A stretch of DNA of 44,392 nt, from NCBI GenBank assembly GCA_958430865.1, contig CAUDNR010000447.1, positions 78,748-123,139 on the forward strand, given 5' to 3'. Under the pieces are notes generated by a model. That model was not told the DNA's origin, made no database searches, and saw only the letters and a program-made list of their open reading frames with translations. A program made the position numbers and the translations under genes. The stretch comes from Entrophospora sp. SA101 (Eukaryota; Glomeromycota; Glomeromycetes; Entrophosporales; Entrophosporaceae). Position 1 is the stretch's first letter, and each line of letters opens with the position of its first letter. Shown one piece after another: positions 1 to 10,692 of the stretch.

Positions 1-108
1 CTCCTTTCCACAAATGGCTTTAAGTCTGACCGAGTATTTTCATATTTTTCTATTATAAGTTGAATTAAAAAATAAAAATAATTTATTCGTAAATAAATTC
101 CAAGTCAT

Positions 109-303
109 GTGCCCACTAATTTATCATTTGTCGAAATTATGCTAGTAACAATTATAGAAGACTGGGCAGAAGTTAAAGGAGTGGGGGGAAAGAGGTTAAA
201 GGAATTGTGGAAAGGAGGTGAAGAAGGGTGCGAGGAAAAATATTTAATGGATGAAAAGAAGTTTGAAGAGTCGGGATATGTTGTACCAAGAGGCATTAAG
301 TAA
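109..303 (+). other. Short open frame left of the first repeat copy, unassigned
   Basis: An open frame of 64 codons, lysine-, glutamate- and glycine-rich, with local base composition clearly more G-rich than its surroundings. Its last five codons and its stop lie inside the 834-bp repeat that begins at 287, so the end of the frame is set by the repeat junction and not by a native gene end. No family is recognised. It may be a fragment of an older coding region cut by the repeat, or chance. Confidence that it is a real gene is low. Confidence 0.15.
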
Positions 304-1120
304 AAGAGAAGGTAATGAACAAATTGCACAAAAAAATATACAAATTATTTTCCATTCACTCATTTCGTTTATTTATTTATTTGGCATACTGTTTACAACT
401 TTAACTTTATGTTTTTTTCAATAATTTAAATTACAACTCTTTCTATCTATCAATTTTCAAAATTATTCTTTCATTTTTCTCATCATCTAGTTAATGAGGA
501 TAGACATTTTATGTTTTTTGTATATTCTTTTATATTGTTAATTGACTTATTAATTAATTTATAATTTTAGATTCTTTTGAAATAAAAGCTGATGAAAACA
601 TCCAACTTTTTCGGAAACATTACTTGACTCAGACAGCTTGGTGCAAAATAACATTTTTTCACTTCTAAATGGCATTTCCTTCTTTGGGAACAACAATCCT
701 ACCTTATTAGAAAGAGTTACAATAAAATTTATGAAAGAAATTCAAAGCGAAATTCAAATGAAAATAAAAATGAAAATGCTTAATTATTTCTTATAACTGG
801 TAATCCAGGCATAGGAAAGTCATATTTTGGTTTTTACTTGTTGTATTCTTTTGCAAAATTAAAAAAGGAAATAAATTTATCAACACATCAACTTTCAAGG
901 AATTGTTTTTCATTTTTCATCAAATGAATGTAAAGTTTTTAAAGGGAAAACTTTGGATGAATTTTCCATGGTGTTAAATTAAAATCAACAATATAAATAG
1001 TTGTTGGTTTGGTACCTTCAAATTATTCTGCAACAATGATAGTTCTTACTTCATCTAAAAGAGAGATAGCAAAGTCTGTAAAAAAACTGCAGAAGTGGCA
1101 ACCCTATTATATGTCAACAT
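287..1120 (+). repeat. 834-bp direct repeat, copy 1 (truncated Crinkler/RHS-like NTPase relic)
   Basis: This segment matches 18614-19447 base for base as far as I can compare by eye, at a constant offset of 18327 with no indels. It carries a broken P-loop NTPase reading frame: the Walker A motif ITGNPGIGKSYF is encoded around 793-828, and a following stretch near 1020-1110 (Ser-Asn-Tyr-Ser-Ala, then Trp-Gln-Pro-Tyr-Tyr) belongs to the same family. Several stop codons and frame changes interrupt it. At 1121 the sequence leaves the family, while copy 2 continues in frame, so copy 1 looks like the derived, right-truncated copy. Confidence 0.9.
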
Positions 1121-2043
1121 CCAAGTTTTTAATAAGAATTAACCCATCCACAAAATTTAATCTTCGAAAATAATTGCAATTCATCAGTATTTGTATTACA
1201 AAACATTTATTGATTATGAAAATAGGTGTGGCTCAAGAAGGACAATCATTTCATATGGTGATGGGGTAGAGGTCATGCATCAGGGTCACCTTATAAAAAA
1301 ATGAATGTAAGGAAAATATAAGGAACATTACATTTTTCCAATTTACCAGATGTGATTTTATTACATATGGAAATTACATATAGAAAAATGTTTTTTTGTA
1401 ATTCTTCTTCATTTTTATAGGACCAGTAAAGGAATTGTATCCGTGACTGCAGAGTGTTTGTCAAATCAAGAAGCATGATGAGTTTCAGGCAAGTTTAGTG
1501 TGCTCAAATGTAATGAGCAGTTAGAATATGGAACTTGATAAGTTTGTCGTTTGCTAGTAAAGTTGTTGCGGTTGTTTTTTGATTCTTTAGAAAATTCTTT
1601 TAATATAAATTAATTTTTTGATTGTTCGATTTACAAGAATAATAAATAAAGTTTTTTAATGAATTAATCAATCATAAAATGCTTATACTTGGATTCGGAT
1701 GGAGGAAACCTTCGCTAGATGAACTGGCGAGATGGTTCATTAACCCCATCATTTTTTAGAATAGGTCGCTTTTTTGACCAATGGAAACAATGCGCAGCGA
1801 AAAGCCAAGTTTATTTAAACTATTTAAACTGCAATTTTTTGAGTAATGTAATAATGAAAAGTTACACATTATTAAAAAATTTCAGATAAACTACTTTTTT
1901 CCACTATATTAATATATCCATTACTTAGATTATATAACATTTGCTACTTTTCTCTTATTTTTCTTTTTTTTTTTCATAAAAAAGTTTTACTCATATAATT
2001 GAAGTTATTCATTACTGTTATTGTTATTATTAGAACTTTTTAA
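1121..2043. other. Intergenic stretch before the HMG-box gene
   Basis: No convincing gene. A few open segments of under 65 codons lack family signatures. The T-rich, pyrimidine-biased last 120 bases before 2044 are what one would expect of the leader and promoter of the HMG-box gene, but I see no defined TATA element. Confidence 0.4.
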
Positions 2044-3115
2044 ATGCTCATTATTGATGTCAATACGAGTTCCTTCAATAATGCAGCTACTTCCACTTCT
2101 CCCATTTCTACTGCCACACCGAATGGTGCAACATTTTTAACCGGCAATCAATTGCAACAACAACAAAAAATAATTCCTTCTCCAATTTATACCGCAGTAT
2201 CATCATCACCCGCCTCTTCAACAACAACAACTCCTGTTAGTACACCATCATCTACCACCGTAACTTCTCCACCCGTCACTAATGTTAAAAAACGCAAAAA
2301 TTCCAGCGTTAGAGATGACAAGGGTGGAAAAAAGGCTAAAAAAATTCCCAATTTTAGTTTAAAGAAGCCACCAAACCCTTTCATATTTTTCACAATGACC
2401 AAAAGGTATTTATTTACTTATTTATTTGCTGTATATTGACGATGATGTATTGATGATGGCCAATTATTAATTTCTAAATATAGAATGGAGATTAGTGCTA
2501 AAAAACCGGGTATAAAAAGTACTGAAATTAATTCACTACTGGGTGAAGTGTGGAGAAATATGTCCGAGGAAGATAAAAAGGTAATTTTACATAGATAATA
2601 TATATTAATACAACAATTTGTTAAATAATCCATTCACTATGTTATGCTTTATTTATTGGGTTAGCCCTACCTCCAAATGAGGGATACGGCATTGGAACAG
2701 TACGAAAAGGATTTGGCGGTATGCATTTTATTACTATCTATCTACATTTAAAATATTCAAATAAAGATATTGCAATCTCTCATATTTTCTTGATTTATAT
2801 TAGGCTCAACAACAACAGCAGAAATCGCCACTTTCACCACCACCATCATCACAACACCAGCAGCATTCGCCATCACGACCACTACCACGATCACCACATC
2901 ATCATCAACAACAGCAGCAAGTATATAAGTTTGTAGATTTAGAGAACGACGTAATGTACCAAGAGGCTGTCAAAATTGCTAGAAAAATTTTAGACGGTTT
3001 AGAAACCGATCTAAATGATCGTTGGTATGAATATGAATTACCAACATCGCTAAATAATCTTGTAGAAATCAATTATTCAAGCACAAATACAAATCCATCC
3101 CTATTTTTAAAATGA
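2044..3115 (+). CDS. HMG-box DNA-binding protein (MATA_HMG-like)
   Basis: Four exons: 2044-2405, 2484-2580, 2665-2718 and 2804-3115, all with GT-AG borders and preserved phase, giving 274 residues. Residues 1-105 are Ser/Thr/Pro-rich and end in a basic cluster (KKRKNSS, KKAKK) that could act as a nuclear localisation signal. Residues about 107-171 form one HMG box spread over exons 1-3, with the landmarks PPNPFIFF, the central EINSLLGEVWRNMSEEDKK and PYLQM, then EQYEKDL. A Gln/His/Pro low-complexity stretch encoded by exon 4 follows, then a C-terminal tail without a known domain. HMG boxes bend DNA; in this fungal lineage many genes of this type are related to mating-type HMG factors. Whether this one has any mating role cannot be told from the sequence. 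The intron positions inside the box are typical of the family. Confidence 0.85.
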
Positions 3116-5317
3116 TACGGTGATCAGACTGTTGGGTATTTTTCATGATTACTTATTGGAGATATTAATGATGAGTTTATGGATGAAGCTTGAATAACCA
3201 TTTGTTTATAATATCACAATTATAGTATTGCTGCAATTATAAAACTCTCCCTCTTCTTATAATTATAATTAGTATTTTTAAACCCGTCCCACTCATATCA
3301 TATACCTGAAGTACTGAAGTAGTATGAGAAGGGAAAACCAAAAAAATCAAAAAAAGAGTTCATATATGTCATCCAGGTAGATTTCAATAATTTTCAAATA
3401 TGGCAGAAAGTTAAACAGTTGAATGAATGCATTAAACGTCAGACCTATCCACCAAAAACTTCATTTATCAAAGAACAAAACGAAGATGAAATTTTCGGAT
3501 GGAGAGATTGAAAGAATTAAATTTGAAACTCTATGATGATTACCATTATACTGTTGTTCACTCTACAATAAAAATATTTTTATTTTTAATAGAAAATTTT
3601 CATAGTTTTACAAATCTATCCTTTTGTCAGAGTTCAATGTAAAGATGGACAGCAAATCCAAATTTGTTATCCCTGTTCTTCTTGATATATTTTACAAGTA
3701 ATCCTTTCTTAAGTATTATTGAATAGTGATATTAAATTAATAACATAAGGAGCAATGTTTCACCTCGCTATTGCTTAGAATTCTTCTAATAGTGGCGTAA
3801 TTCGATAATAGGAGATAATCTTATATTTATCTGTGTAAGGAAAGAGTGTTTTTTTAAATATAACCAAAAAAAGAAAATAAAAATTTTAATTGAAAAGGTT
3901 CTATTGCTTGGAATTCTTTTATACTTACAAAATTTGAAGTGATTATATTATTCCGAGGATCAAACAACAAATATTTTTGTCTTAATTAGTATTAAATTTA
4001 AGTTTAGAAAAACTGATTTAGTGAAAACAAATTACTCAACTTTCTCAATCCTAATAATTAATTTTCTTGACCAAGCAATAATAACCGTGAACTTTCTCTC
4101 ATTCCATGTTTGTAATAAATTTTGTTGATTAATTTAGATGCTAGTAAATGTCAGAAGTTAAACTCGATTGTAACACGCTACTTTGCAAGGTTCTCTCATT
4201 TTGCCCAATCCGAATTGAGGTTAACAAATCCCAAGCTTTAACACCTTTATTATTTCCAATTAAGGGTTAAATATATGGCAAACAGCAAATCAAAGACCCA
4301 AAGAGAGAAAGTAAAATGTTACTAAACAAGTTTGGACGTAAGCTCGAAGCGGCAATGGCCAATCAATAGAACGGAAGCAATCAATGCAAAGAGGTGAAAT
4401 GATTAATGAATGAGGGAATAATATATATTATACTCTGGAAAGAGTATAATAAATGGCATTCAGAAAAATCTTAAAGAACATTTTAGAAATTTTGAATATT
4501 TTGGATAATGACATTGACTTGAGTGATTGCCTTAAATTATATGATTAAGTATAAATCCTAATTTCAGCCGAGTTTTGCAATTAATTATGCTAAAATAAAA
4601 TCTCTGAACCTAACAAAATGTCCAAAATTGGACAAAAATTGATGCGAGTAACAATACAGAGTTGAGTGAGTACTTATTGAGTAAAAAGATTGACGAAAGA
4701 TTTGAAAATTTTATCTCTCAAAGTTTCCCTTTAAACGATTTTGTATCTTGCTGTTGCTTTATTATTTGTGAAAGAAATGTAAGGTGATTATTGATGTACT
4801 ACGGAATTTAAAATGACTGCATTGACACGATCCATTGAGAATCATTTCCATATCTGACGTCTTTTCAACAATAACACACTAGACTATTGTTTTTAGTGCA
4901 ACGATCTTTTTGTTGAGCGTAGTTTTTTAGCTTTTTTTAAGCCCATTGTTTATCAAGTGTTTAACAAACTTTAATTTTTTTAAAGTATAGATCATACAAA
5001 TTATGAATGCAATGTCATCATACAAATACATATTAGTATTTCTTAGAATCAAATCTTATCTTTAAAAAAATAAAAAAATAAAAAAAAAAAAATTTTCCGT
5101 AATTATGAAACAGCATAAAAGCCTTTGTAAATTCAAATAATTTTGTTCTAATAATAATAAAATTAATTTTGTCGCTTAACGAAATTAATTAGTCATTTCT
5201 TCAATAATATAAATATTCTTCCTCAAAATAAAAAAATCATCCTAAATTGCCACTGGTCTAATGTATTATTATAATATTATAAAAAACAATTAAATAATAA
5301 AATAATAACAATAAATA
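3116..5317. other. Gene-poor stretch with small coding-like remnants
   Basis: No complete gene. Two segments read like protein without a start codon. One runs from about 3325 to 3511 (+), contains FQIWQKVKQLNECIKRQ and ends EIFGWRD-stop. The other runs from about 4612 to 4787 (+), contains ELSEYLLSKKIDERFENF and ends in a Cys-Cys-Cys cluster. Neither matches a family I know, and both could be exons of decayed genes. A perfect 10-bp hairpin with a GGAA loop sits at 4427-4450. A-rich runs near 5066-5092 precede the kinase gene. Confidence 0.35.
4427..4450. repeat. Perfect 10-bp inverted repeat with GGAA loop
   Basis: The arms attatactct and agagtataat are exact reverse complements separated by GGAA, which fits the GNRA tetraloop rule if transcribed. 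The neighbouring sequence shows no T-run terminator or other partner, so no function is assigned. Confidence 0.6.
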
Positions 5318-6565
5318 ATGCAAATTGAAAAAAGTAATGAATCGGAAATAGACCTTATCTCATTAAATTCGAAAAAGACCAGTGGCAATAAAGAAATCGA
5401 CAATGTGATTTCGTTATCACAATCTCAATCATCATCATATGATGGAAAATATTTAGAATTAATAGAGGAATGTGATGTAAAAATCACTAATTTTTTGTGT
5501 AAGGGTGGCAATGGTTCGATATATGAAGGAGTGTGGGGGCCAGGAAGGCGTTGCATAAAGGATAATATAAAATATCGCGAAGCAAATACTGCGGTTATTT
5601 TAAAACAAATTAACAAGAAAAACAAAGACAAGAAAATAAAATTGTTTATAAAAGAAGTAAGTTCTCACAATCTCATTCATTTTATAATTTTTTTAGAAAC
5701 TAATTATGATAATTAATTAATTATTTTCTTCGTTTTTACTATTTAGTTGGAAAACCATAGTAAGCTTTTGAATAGCGACAAAATTATAACAATTTACGGC
5801 GTAGCAATAATTAAAAATGAATTTACACTCGTAATGGAATATGCACAAAACGGAAGTTTGCAAAATTTTTTGAAAAATAATTACCATAAACTCATTTGGA
5901 AGCAAAAAATTTCCATTATATGCGACATCGCAGAAGCTCTTGAACAGATAAATAATCTAAAATATATTCACGGCGATCTACATAGTGGAAATGTATTAAT
6001 AAGCGACAACCAAACTGCAAAAATATCCGACTTTGGCTCATCAAGCGCATACAATGACCAACAATCACGAGAAAATCTCAGTTGTACAATTCCCTACACA
6101 GCACCTGAAGTATTCATGACAGGTTACTATTCTGAAAATTGTGACACTTACAGTTTGGGGGTTATAATGTCAGAAATTTCTAGTGGCCAACAACCATTTC
6201 CAAACGAGAATCATGATCGTCAGCTTGCTTTGGACATTTGTTTAAATAATAAAAGACCAGTATTTGCTAATAATACGCCAAAATTTATAATAGAAATGGC
6301 ATCTAAATGCATGGATGGTGCCGCTTCCAAAAGGCCAACAATAAAAGAAATACGAGAGAAACTCTATCTTTATAAATGTTGTTTCGACGAATCAAGTATT
6401 TTAAACATAAATGGGGATTTTACGAATGAAGAAGTTGAAAGCATGAAAAAATTTAAAGTAGAATTCGAAGAAAAAGACAAAAAGACATTTCTTAATAATA
6501 AAATTAATAATAATTATAAATCATCATGCTTATTAAATCCAATGGCTGGTAATTATTATTATTAA
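5318..6565 (+). CDS. Protein kinase of the expanded Glomeromycotina family
   Basis: Two exons, 5318-5656 and 5747-6565, joined by an intron gtaagt...tttag, give 385 residues. Landmarks: glycine loop CKGGNGSIYEG (61-71), ATP-anchoring Lys96 in AVILK, helix-C Glu113 in FIKE, catalytic loop HGDLHSGN (188-195) with Asp190 and Asn195, DFG at 208-210, APE with Glu234, then the DTYSLGVIMSE helix-F region and a conserved Arg near RPTIKEI. All residues needed for phosphotransfer are present. The Arg that normally precedes the catalytic Asp is Gly, so this is a non-RD kinase. The family resembles tyrosine-kinase-like/Sel1-associated kinases that are heavily expanded in Rhizophagus; substrates are unknown. 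The N-terminal 50 residues are Ser-rich and without a domain. A Ser/Pro-coding tract lies downstream (see 6700-6858). Confidence 0.9.
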
Positions 6566-6639
6566 TATTAATTAATCAATTAGCAATCTTTATTTTAGAT
6601 TTTAATATTAAATTTGATTTTCTTTGACAATCAAGCGTG

Positions 6640-6735
6640 GGATTCGAACCAAATCGGATTAACGATACCATCGAAATTACATCCTAGAAGTAACCCCAAG
6701 ACAACATTTCCACTATTGCACTAAAAACAGTTCCA
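6640..6735 (-). other. Pol III A/B-box-like, tRNA-derived remnant
   Basis: Read on the minus strand there is an exact B-box ggttcgaatcc (around 6642-6652) and, upstream, an A-box-like tagtggaaatg that fits TRGYNNANNNG (around 6709-6719). The T-stem does not pair beyond the two inner G-C pairs and the acceptor halves do not match, so it is not a working tRNA. A tRNA-derived SINE or decayed tRNA is possible. The same bases are also open on the plus strand. Confidence 0.25.
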
Positions 6736-6858
6736 ATAATATTATTAAACGGCGACAGTATCACATCAAATGGTAATAGTGTTCAACAACAACAACGACA
6801 ACCATCATCATCATCATCATCACCATCATCATCACCATCATCATCACCATCGTATTAA
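6700..6858 (+). repeat. CAN/TCA triplet tract, Gln/Ser/Pro-coding frame
   Basis: A run of caa, then tca/cca triplets that reads in one frame as Gln repeats followed by Ser-Ser-Ser-Pro units, ending in a stop at 6858. The frame is open from about 6700. It lies just after the kinase stop and could be a former 3' exon of that gene, but no splice choice makes this convincing. The tract is also simple-sequence DNA. Confidence 0.35.
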
Positions 6859-6908
6859 CGACCGCTTTAATAGTCGGGATAGTTAAATTTAGGCTGATTA
6901 TTTAAATA

Positions 6909-6998
6909 TAGACAAATGTCTTATCAGTGAATTTTCTCTCTCTCTAATTTTTTACAAATTGAACGAGAGAAAATTTTTTGATATGACATTTGTCTACG
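6909..6998. repeat. Imperfect foldback (inverted repeat)
   Basis: The left arm starts tagacaaatgtc and the right arm ends gacatttgtcta; the inner parts ttttctctc and gagagaaaa also pair. Arms are about 32 bp with a few mismatches and a loop of about 17 bases. This is typical of a short MITE-like foldback. Confidence 0.6.
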
Positions 6999-7054
6999 TT
7001 CAAATAACCAGGGTAAATTTGTTTAATTTCTCTATAGCTTATAGTTTTACTCGG

Positions 7055-7160
7055 TCTAAATGCTACCTAAACTTGCACAAATTTCAATTTTCAAAAAAAT
7101 AGCCTCGTTAGTTATTTTTTTGAAATTTGAAATTGGTACAAAATAGATGGTATTTAAAGT
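7055..7160. repeat. Second imperfect foldback, arms about 45 bp
   Basis: The arms are centred on caattttcaaaaaaata and its mirrored partner tatttttttgaaat, with a short loop gcctcgttagtt. Outer parts pair with several mismatches. It lies less than 60 bp from the first foldback, so the two may belong to one composite element. Confidence 0.5.
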
Positions 7161-7265
7161 GTGTCATACTATTAACTATATGTAGAAATTAAATTTATTA
7201 TCCTTTTAAACTCATTCAATTTAATTTATTTAAACATTAAGATATTTGCGTTGTTTTCTTCTTAT

Positions 7266-7375
7266 TATTCTATTCTATTCTATTCTATTCTATTCTATTC
7301 TATTCTATTCTATTCTATTTATTTTATTTTATTTTATTTTATTTTATTTTATTTTATTTTATTTTTTTTTATTTT
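7266..7375 (+). repeat. Pentanucleotide microsatellite (TATTC)n then (ATTTT)n
   Basis: About ten TATTC units pass without a break into about ten ATTTT units and then a T run. A single base substitution per unit relates the two blocks. The 81-codon open frame across it is a product of the repeat. Confidence 0.9.
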
Positions 7376-7711
7376 TATTTTAAAATTTAAATCTATCTTA
7401 TCATATACTTATCCATATTTATTTATTTATTTTTATTTGTTTACTAAAATTACAGAAATATTAAAAAAAAAACCGAGTCGAACTTTGACTTTGTAAAAAA
7501 CTTTTTCTGAAATAATAAATAAATAAAACTTTTCAGATTAACTATTACTTTACCAATAATTAGTGTCAGTTGGTTATCCCCAAACCCTTATTCAATAGGG
7601 AGTTTAGAAATTAAAAATACTGAATAATTTAACCAAAAACTATATCATGTGATTTCCATTTTTGGAAATGCCTTAAAAAATTAAACATTTCATTTTTAAA
7701 AAACTACGCAT

Positions 7712-7777
7712 TAGCGTTGGTCGTCAAAACTAAATCAAAAGTCAGGACTTATGTTATAGTTTTGGAAACTAATACTA
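7712..7777. mobile_element. Short MITE-like copy, family A (copy 1)
   Basis: Inverted ends tagcgttggtcgtcaaaact and agttttggaaactaatacta (diverged) flank about 25 bp. The same end pattern occurs at 36605-36697, where the arms are better preserved. Recognised only by the shared ends gttggtcg(c/t)caaaact and ttttggaaac. Confidence 0.5.
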
Positions 7778-7873
7778 TCACGCACCAATATGGGTCTTTA
7801 GATCGATCGTATTGTTTCAAACAATGAATTCGCGTTCACATTTTTTTATTAATATTTTTGAACCATGTCTTTG

Positions 7874-7987
7874 TACCGTAAAGTCTGGAAAGATAGCACC
7901 CCCTACTTTAAAACAATTGAGCGTCAATATAAAAAAAATGTTACACATATGTAAAAAGGGGATGCTATCTTTCCAGACTTTACGGTA
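7874..7987. mobile_element. 114-bp mariner-type MITE
   Basis: Terminal inverted repeats of 25 bp are perfect and extend to about 31 bp with one mismatch. Each end begins taccgtaaagtctggaaa. The outermost TA on each side fits the TA target duplication of Tc1/mariner elements. The inner 50 bp has no coding capacity. Near identity of the arms suggests either recent insertion or sequence exchange between arms. Confidence 0.75.
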
Positions 7988-10692
7988 ATATTTGCATGAT
8001 GATAAATAATATTGAACTTTTGCCTTCGTAATCTGTTAAAATCGTTGATTTCTTTGATGATGGTTTATAAAGTTTTTGCTATAGCATAAATGACAACGTC
8101 TGACTAGAGGCAAATGACAACTTTATTTCTTTCTCCGTGATAGTTGTTTAGTGACGAACCTAGGATTTTAAGCCATAACCCCCGGAAAAAGATCCAATAA
8201 ATCTCCAATATATGCTATTACAACTTACACATTCTAAGTACTTTAATAAGTAAGCATCTTGTAATTTGAAAGTTCTTTACTTCAATTCCGAATTTGAGTC
8301 AACGTGCATGTTCTAAATAAACTCGCGAATTGTTACCGTCATTTTCAAGTTTACTAGTGATAAACAATAAGAAATATTCCTTGTTGATTTTTAGATTATA
8401 CAACTGTTTCAATTCAGATAAACAATTGTGGATTGGATGGTAAACAAAGGATATTATCAACGATCGTTGATAATTATTTGTGTTGCAAGAGAGAAACCTG
8501 TAGATAGAAAAATTATTGTTATTATAATTTATTTGAATTGTGCTTGTCTCAAATAAATTCTAAATCAAGGCTACGCCTTTGCATTTGTAATTATGTTATT
8601 TAAAATAAAAGAAAATACATTCATCCTACAAATTACACCAAGTTGTAAGTATTCCATTCTCAAATACTAATAACTTGAAGGAAATAGGTGACATGGCTTA
8701 TAGAAGGAGTTAATGATCTGAAATCATGCGATGTTCCACCAGAAGTTAAAGATTTGATGGTTCGGCAAATCTTTTATCATTTTATTATTGATAAAGAAAT
8801 TTAATCAAATTTATTTCCATAAAATTAAATAACTGATAATCATATTGATTACAATAAATAAATAAAATAATCTTATTTTACAATTGTGGTCAAATAAGAA
8901 AAAGGAGTCTAAATTTTGGGATCATTTCAAGAATCAATATGAAGTGGTTATTATTCTATGTTGATGCGGAATTACGGTTTTACTGCGTACCGTAATGCCA
9001 AATTGCCGTAATTCAGGGATTTCGACGGCAAGTATGCTACCAACTGATATCATTTAACCATTTGACAAATATATAATGCAATAATCAACAATAATAATTA
9101 ATACACTGAAAAAGGATTTATTACCCAAATAGCTGTAATACATATTATTTATTCAACACCAAGTGAAGTGATAAACGAAAATTTTTTCTGGACCAAGCAT
9201 TTTGGGTTTTGATGATAAAATTTTGTTGAATAATTATGGTAGGCGTTTTGTTTTTTCCATTTGACTTGTTGATTGAAATCAATTTTTTATTCGATGGAAG
9301 CAACAACTGTTGCTATAGATCACGTAATTACTGATAAAATATTAGGAGAAGAGTGCTGGTTGCGCTAATATAACACCTTATTAAATAAATGAATCGAAGG
9401 TGAGTATTTTTATTTTTATTACTTTATATACTGTATATCAACAACATTTGAATTAAAAAAAAGGATAGATGGGCTTTGAAAGACAACCAAAAATATGGAG
9501 AAAACGAGTGACTAGAAGAATAAAATTTTACCTGAGGATTATTTTTTGGCAGTTAATGTAAATAAATCAGATTGAATGACAGCAAAGGAAACTTCAAATT
9601 TGGTGTATGAAGGTGAAATTGGTTCTGAGGATGACCTGAAACAACAACAATAGAAAATTGGATCAAACGATATGCAGCCAGTTTAAAACAATCATCGGTA
9701 CAGAGAGAAGGCAAAAGAATTATCTAGCAAAGAAAGGTAAACAATATTTAGAGATGAACATTTGAAAAAACATTAAATAATACATTTATTGTTTTCGCAT
9801 TACTGCTCAATCTCTTGCAAGTTCATTCGAATTAAAAAATAAATCCCTTCGTTTCATTTATGTTTCTATACTCTGGTGTCTTATTTCTTTCTTCAATTTA
9901 AACATGTTATTTTGAAATTTTTTTCTTGTTGTCTATTTAATTACAGTTACCAGTTTACATTTTCTAATTAATTGGTCATTTATCTACAATGATCACTTTT
10001 TCCAACTTTTCTAGACTTTATCATGCAAAATCTTAATCCTTTATCAATCACTGTTTGGACTTTCCTTCCTTCTCACGTTATTGCATCTGTTCTTTCGTCA
10101 AGTATTTTATTATCCTTTTGGTATTCATGTAATAATAATATTATTATTAAGTTTGGTCAGTATTGGTGATAAATGTTTAAAAAAATTAAAAATGTTAAAC
10201 TTTTGATACTCAATCTCCATGTCCAACATATAAAAGTTTCCAAGAAACACCTTAAAGCAATAAAAAGAATGTCTTTTTGCTCCACCGATCTCACTCAAAT
10301 AGAAATATCTTTTCTTTGAGAATATCTATCCAATACAATTGGTTTTTCCATTCATTTGGTTCAATAACTATATTTACAAAACATATACTTTTTGATTCTA
10401 AATTTTTCAGCTCTAGAATAATTTTCAAATTCAAACCTTACATGCATATAAAACCTTTCAAAATAAACATATTATTATTGTTATTATATTTAATAAAAAT
10501 AAAATTAAATAGATAATAATAAATTTATTCATGTTTGAGTATAGGATTGCATCACTTAATGAATTGCTAAAAAATATACAATGAGCTGATACGTAGATGC
10601 ATGTGTATGGACTTCTTAATGTTTGGTTTTATTTCTCAAAAAATTAAATTTTATAATGGATTTTTATTAACATGTGATTGGTCATTCAAAAA
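7988..10692. other. Gene-poor stretch with decayed fragments
   Basis: No full gene. An exon-like segment at 8688-8804 (+) follows an AG acceptor-like site and encodes a 38-residue tail containing DVPPEVKDLMVRQIF, ending in a stop. A shorter remnant lies near 9575-9652 (YEGEIGSEDDLKQQQ then stop). A perfect 22-bp palindrome lies at 8453-8474, and 9-bp inverted arms (gaattacgg/ccgtaattc) at 8969-9014. The 240-bp frame at 10277 has no protein-like features. Confidence 0.35.
8453..8474. repeat. Perfect 22-bp palindrome
   Basis: The half-site attatcaacga is followed directly by its exact reverse complement, with cgatcg at the centre. There is no loop. It could be a protein dimer site, a replication or recombination hot spot, or chance. 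No gene is immediately adjacent. Confidence 0.7.

Noticed and set aside
2187..2402. 71-codon minus-strand frame
   Set aside because: Antisense to exon 1 of the HMG-box gene.
6640..6735. Functional tRNA gene on the minus strand
   Set aside because: The T-stem and acceptor stem do not pair; only the A/B-box pattern remains.
6785..6850. Regular triplet tract that might suggest a CRISPR-like array
   Set aside because: The units are 3-12 bp simple-sequence repeats without spacers; the sequence is eukaryotic.
7251..7496. 81-codon hydrophobic frame
   Set aside because: It is only the translation of the TATTC/ATTTT microsatellite.
10277..10516. 79-codon plus-strand frame
   Set aside because: No protein-like pattern and no gene signals around it.
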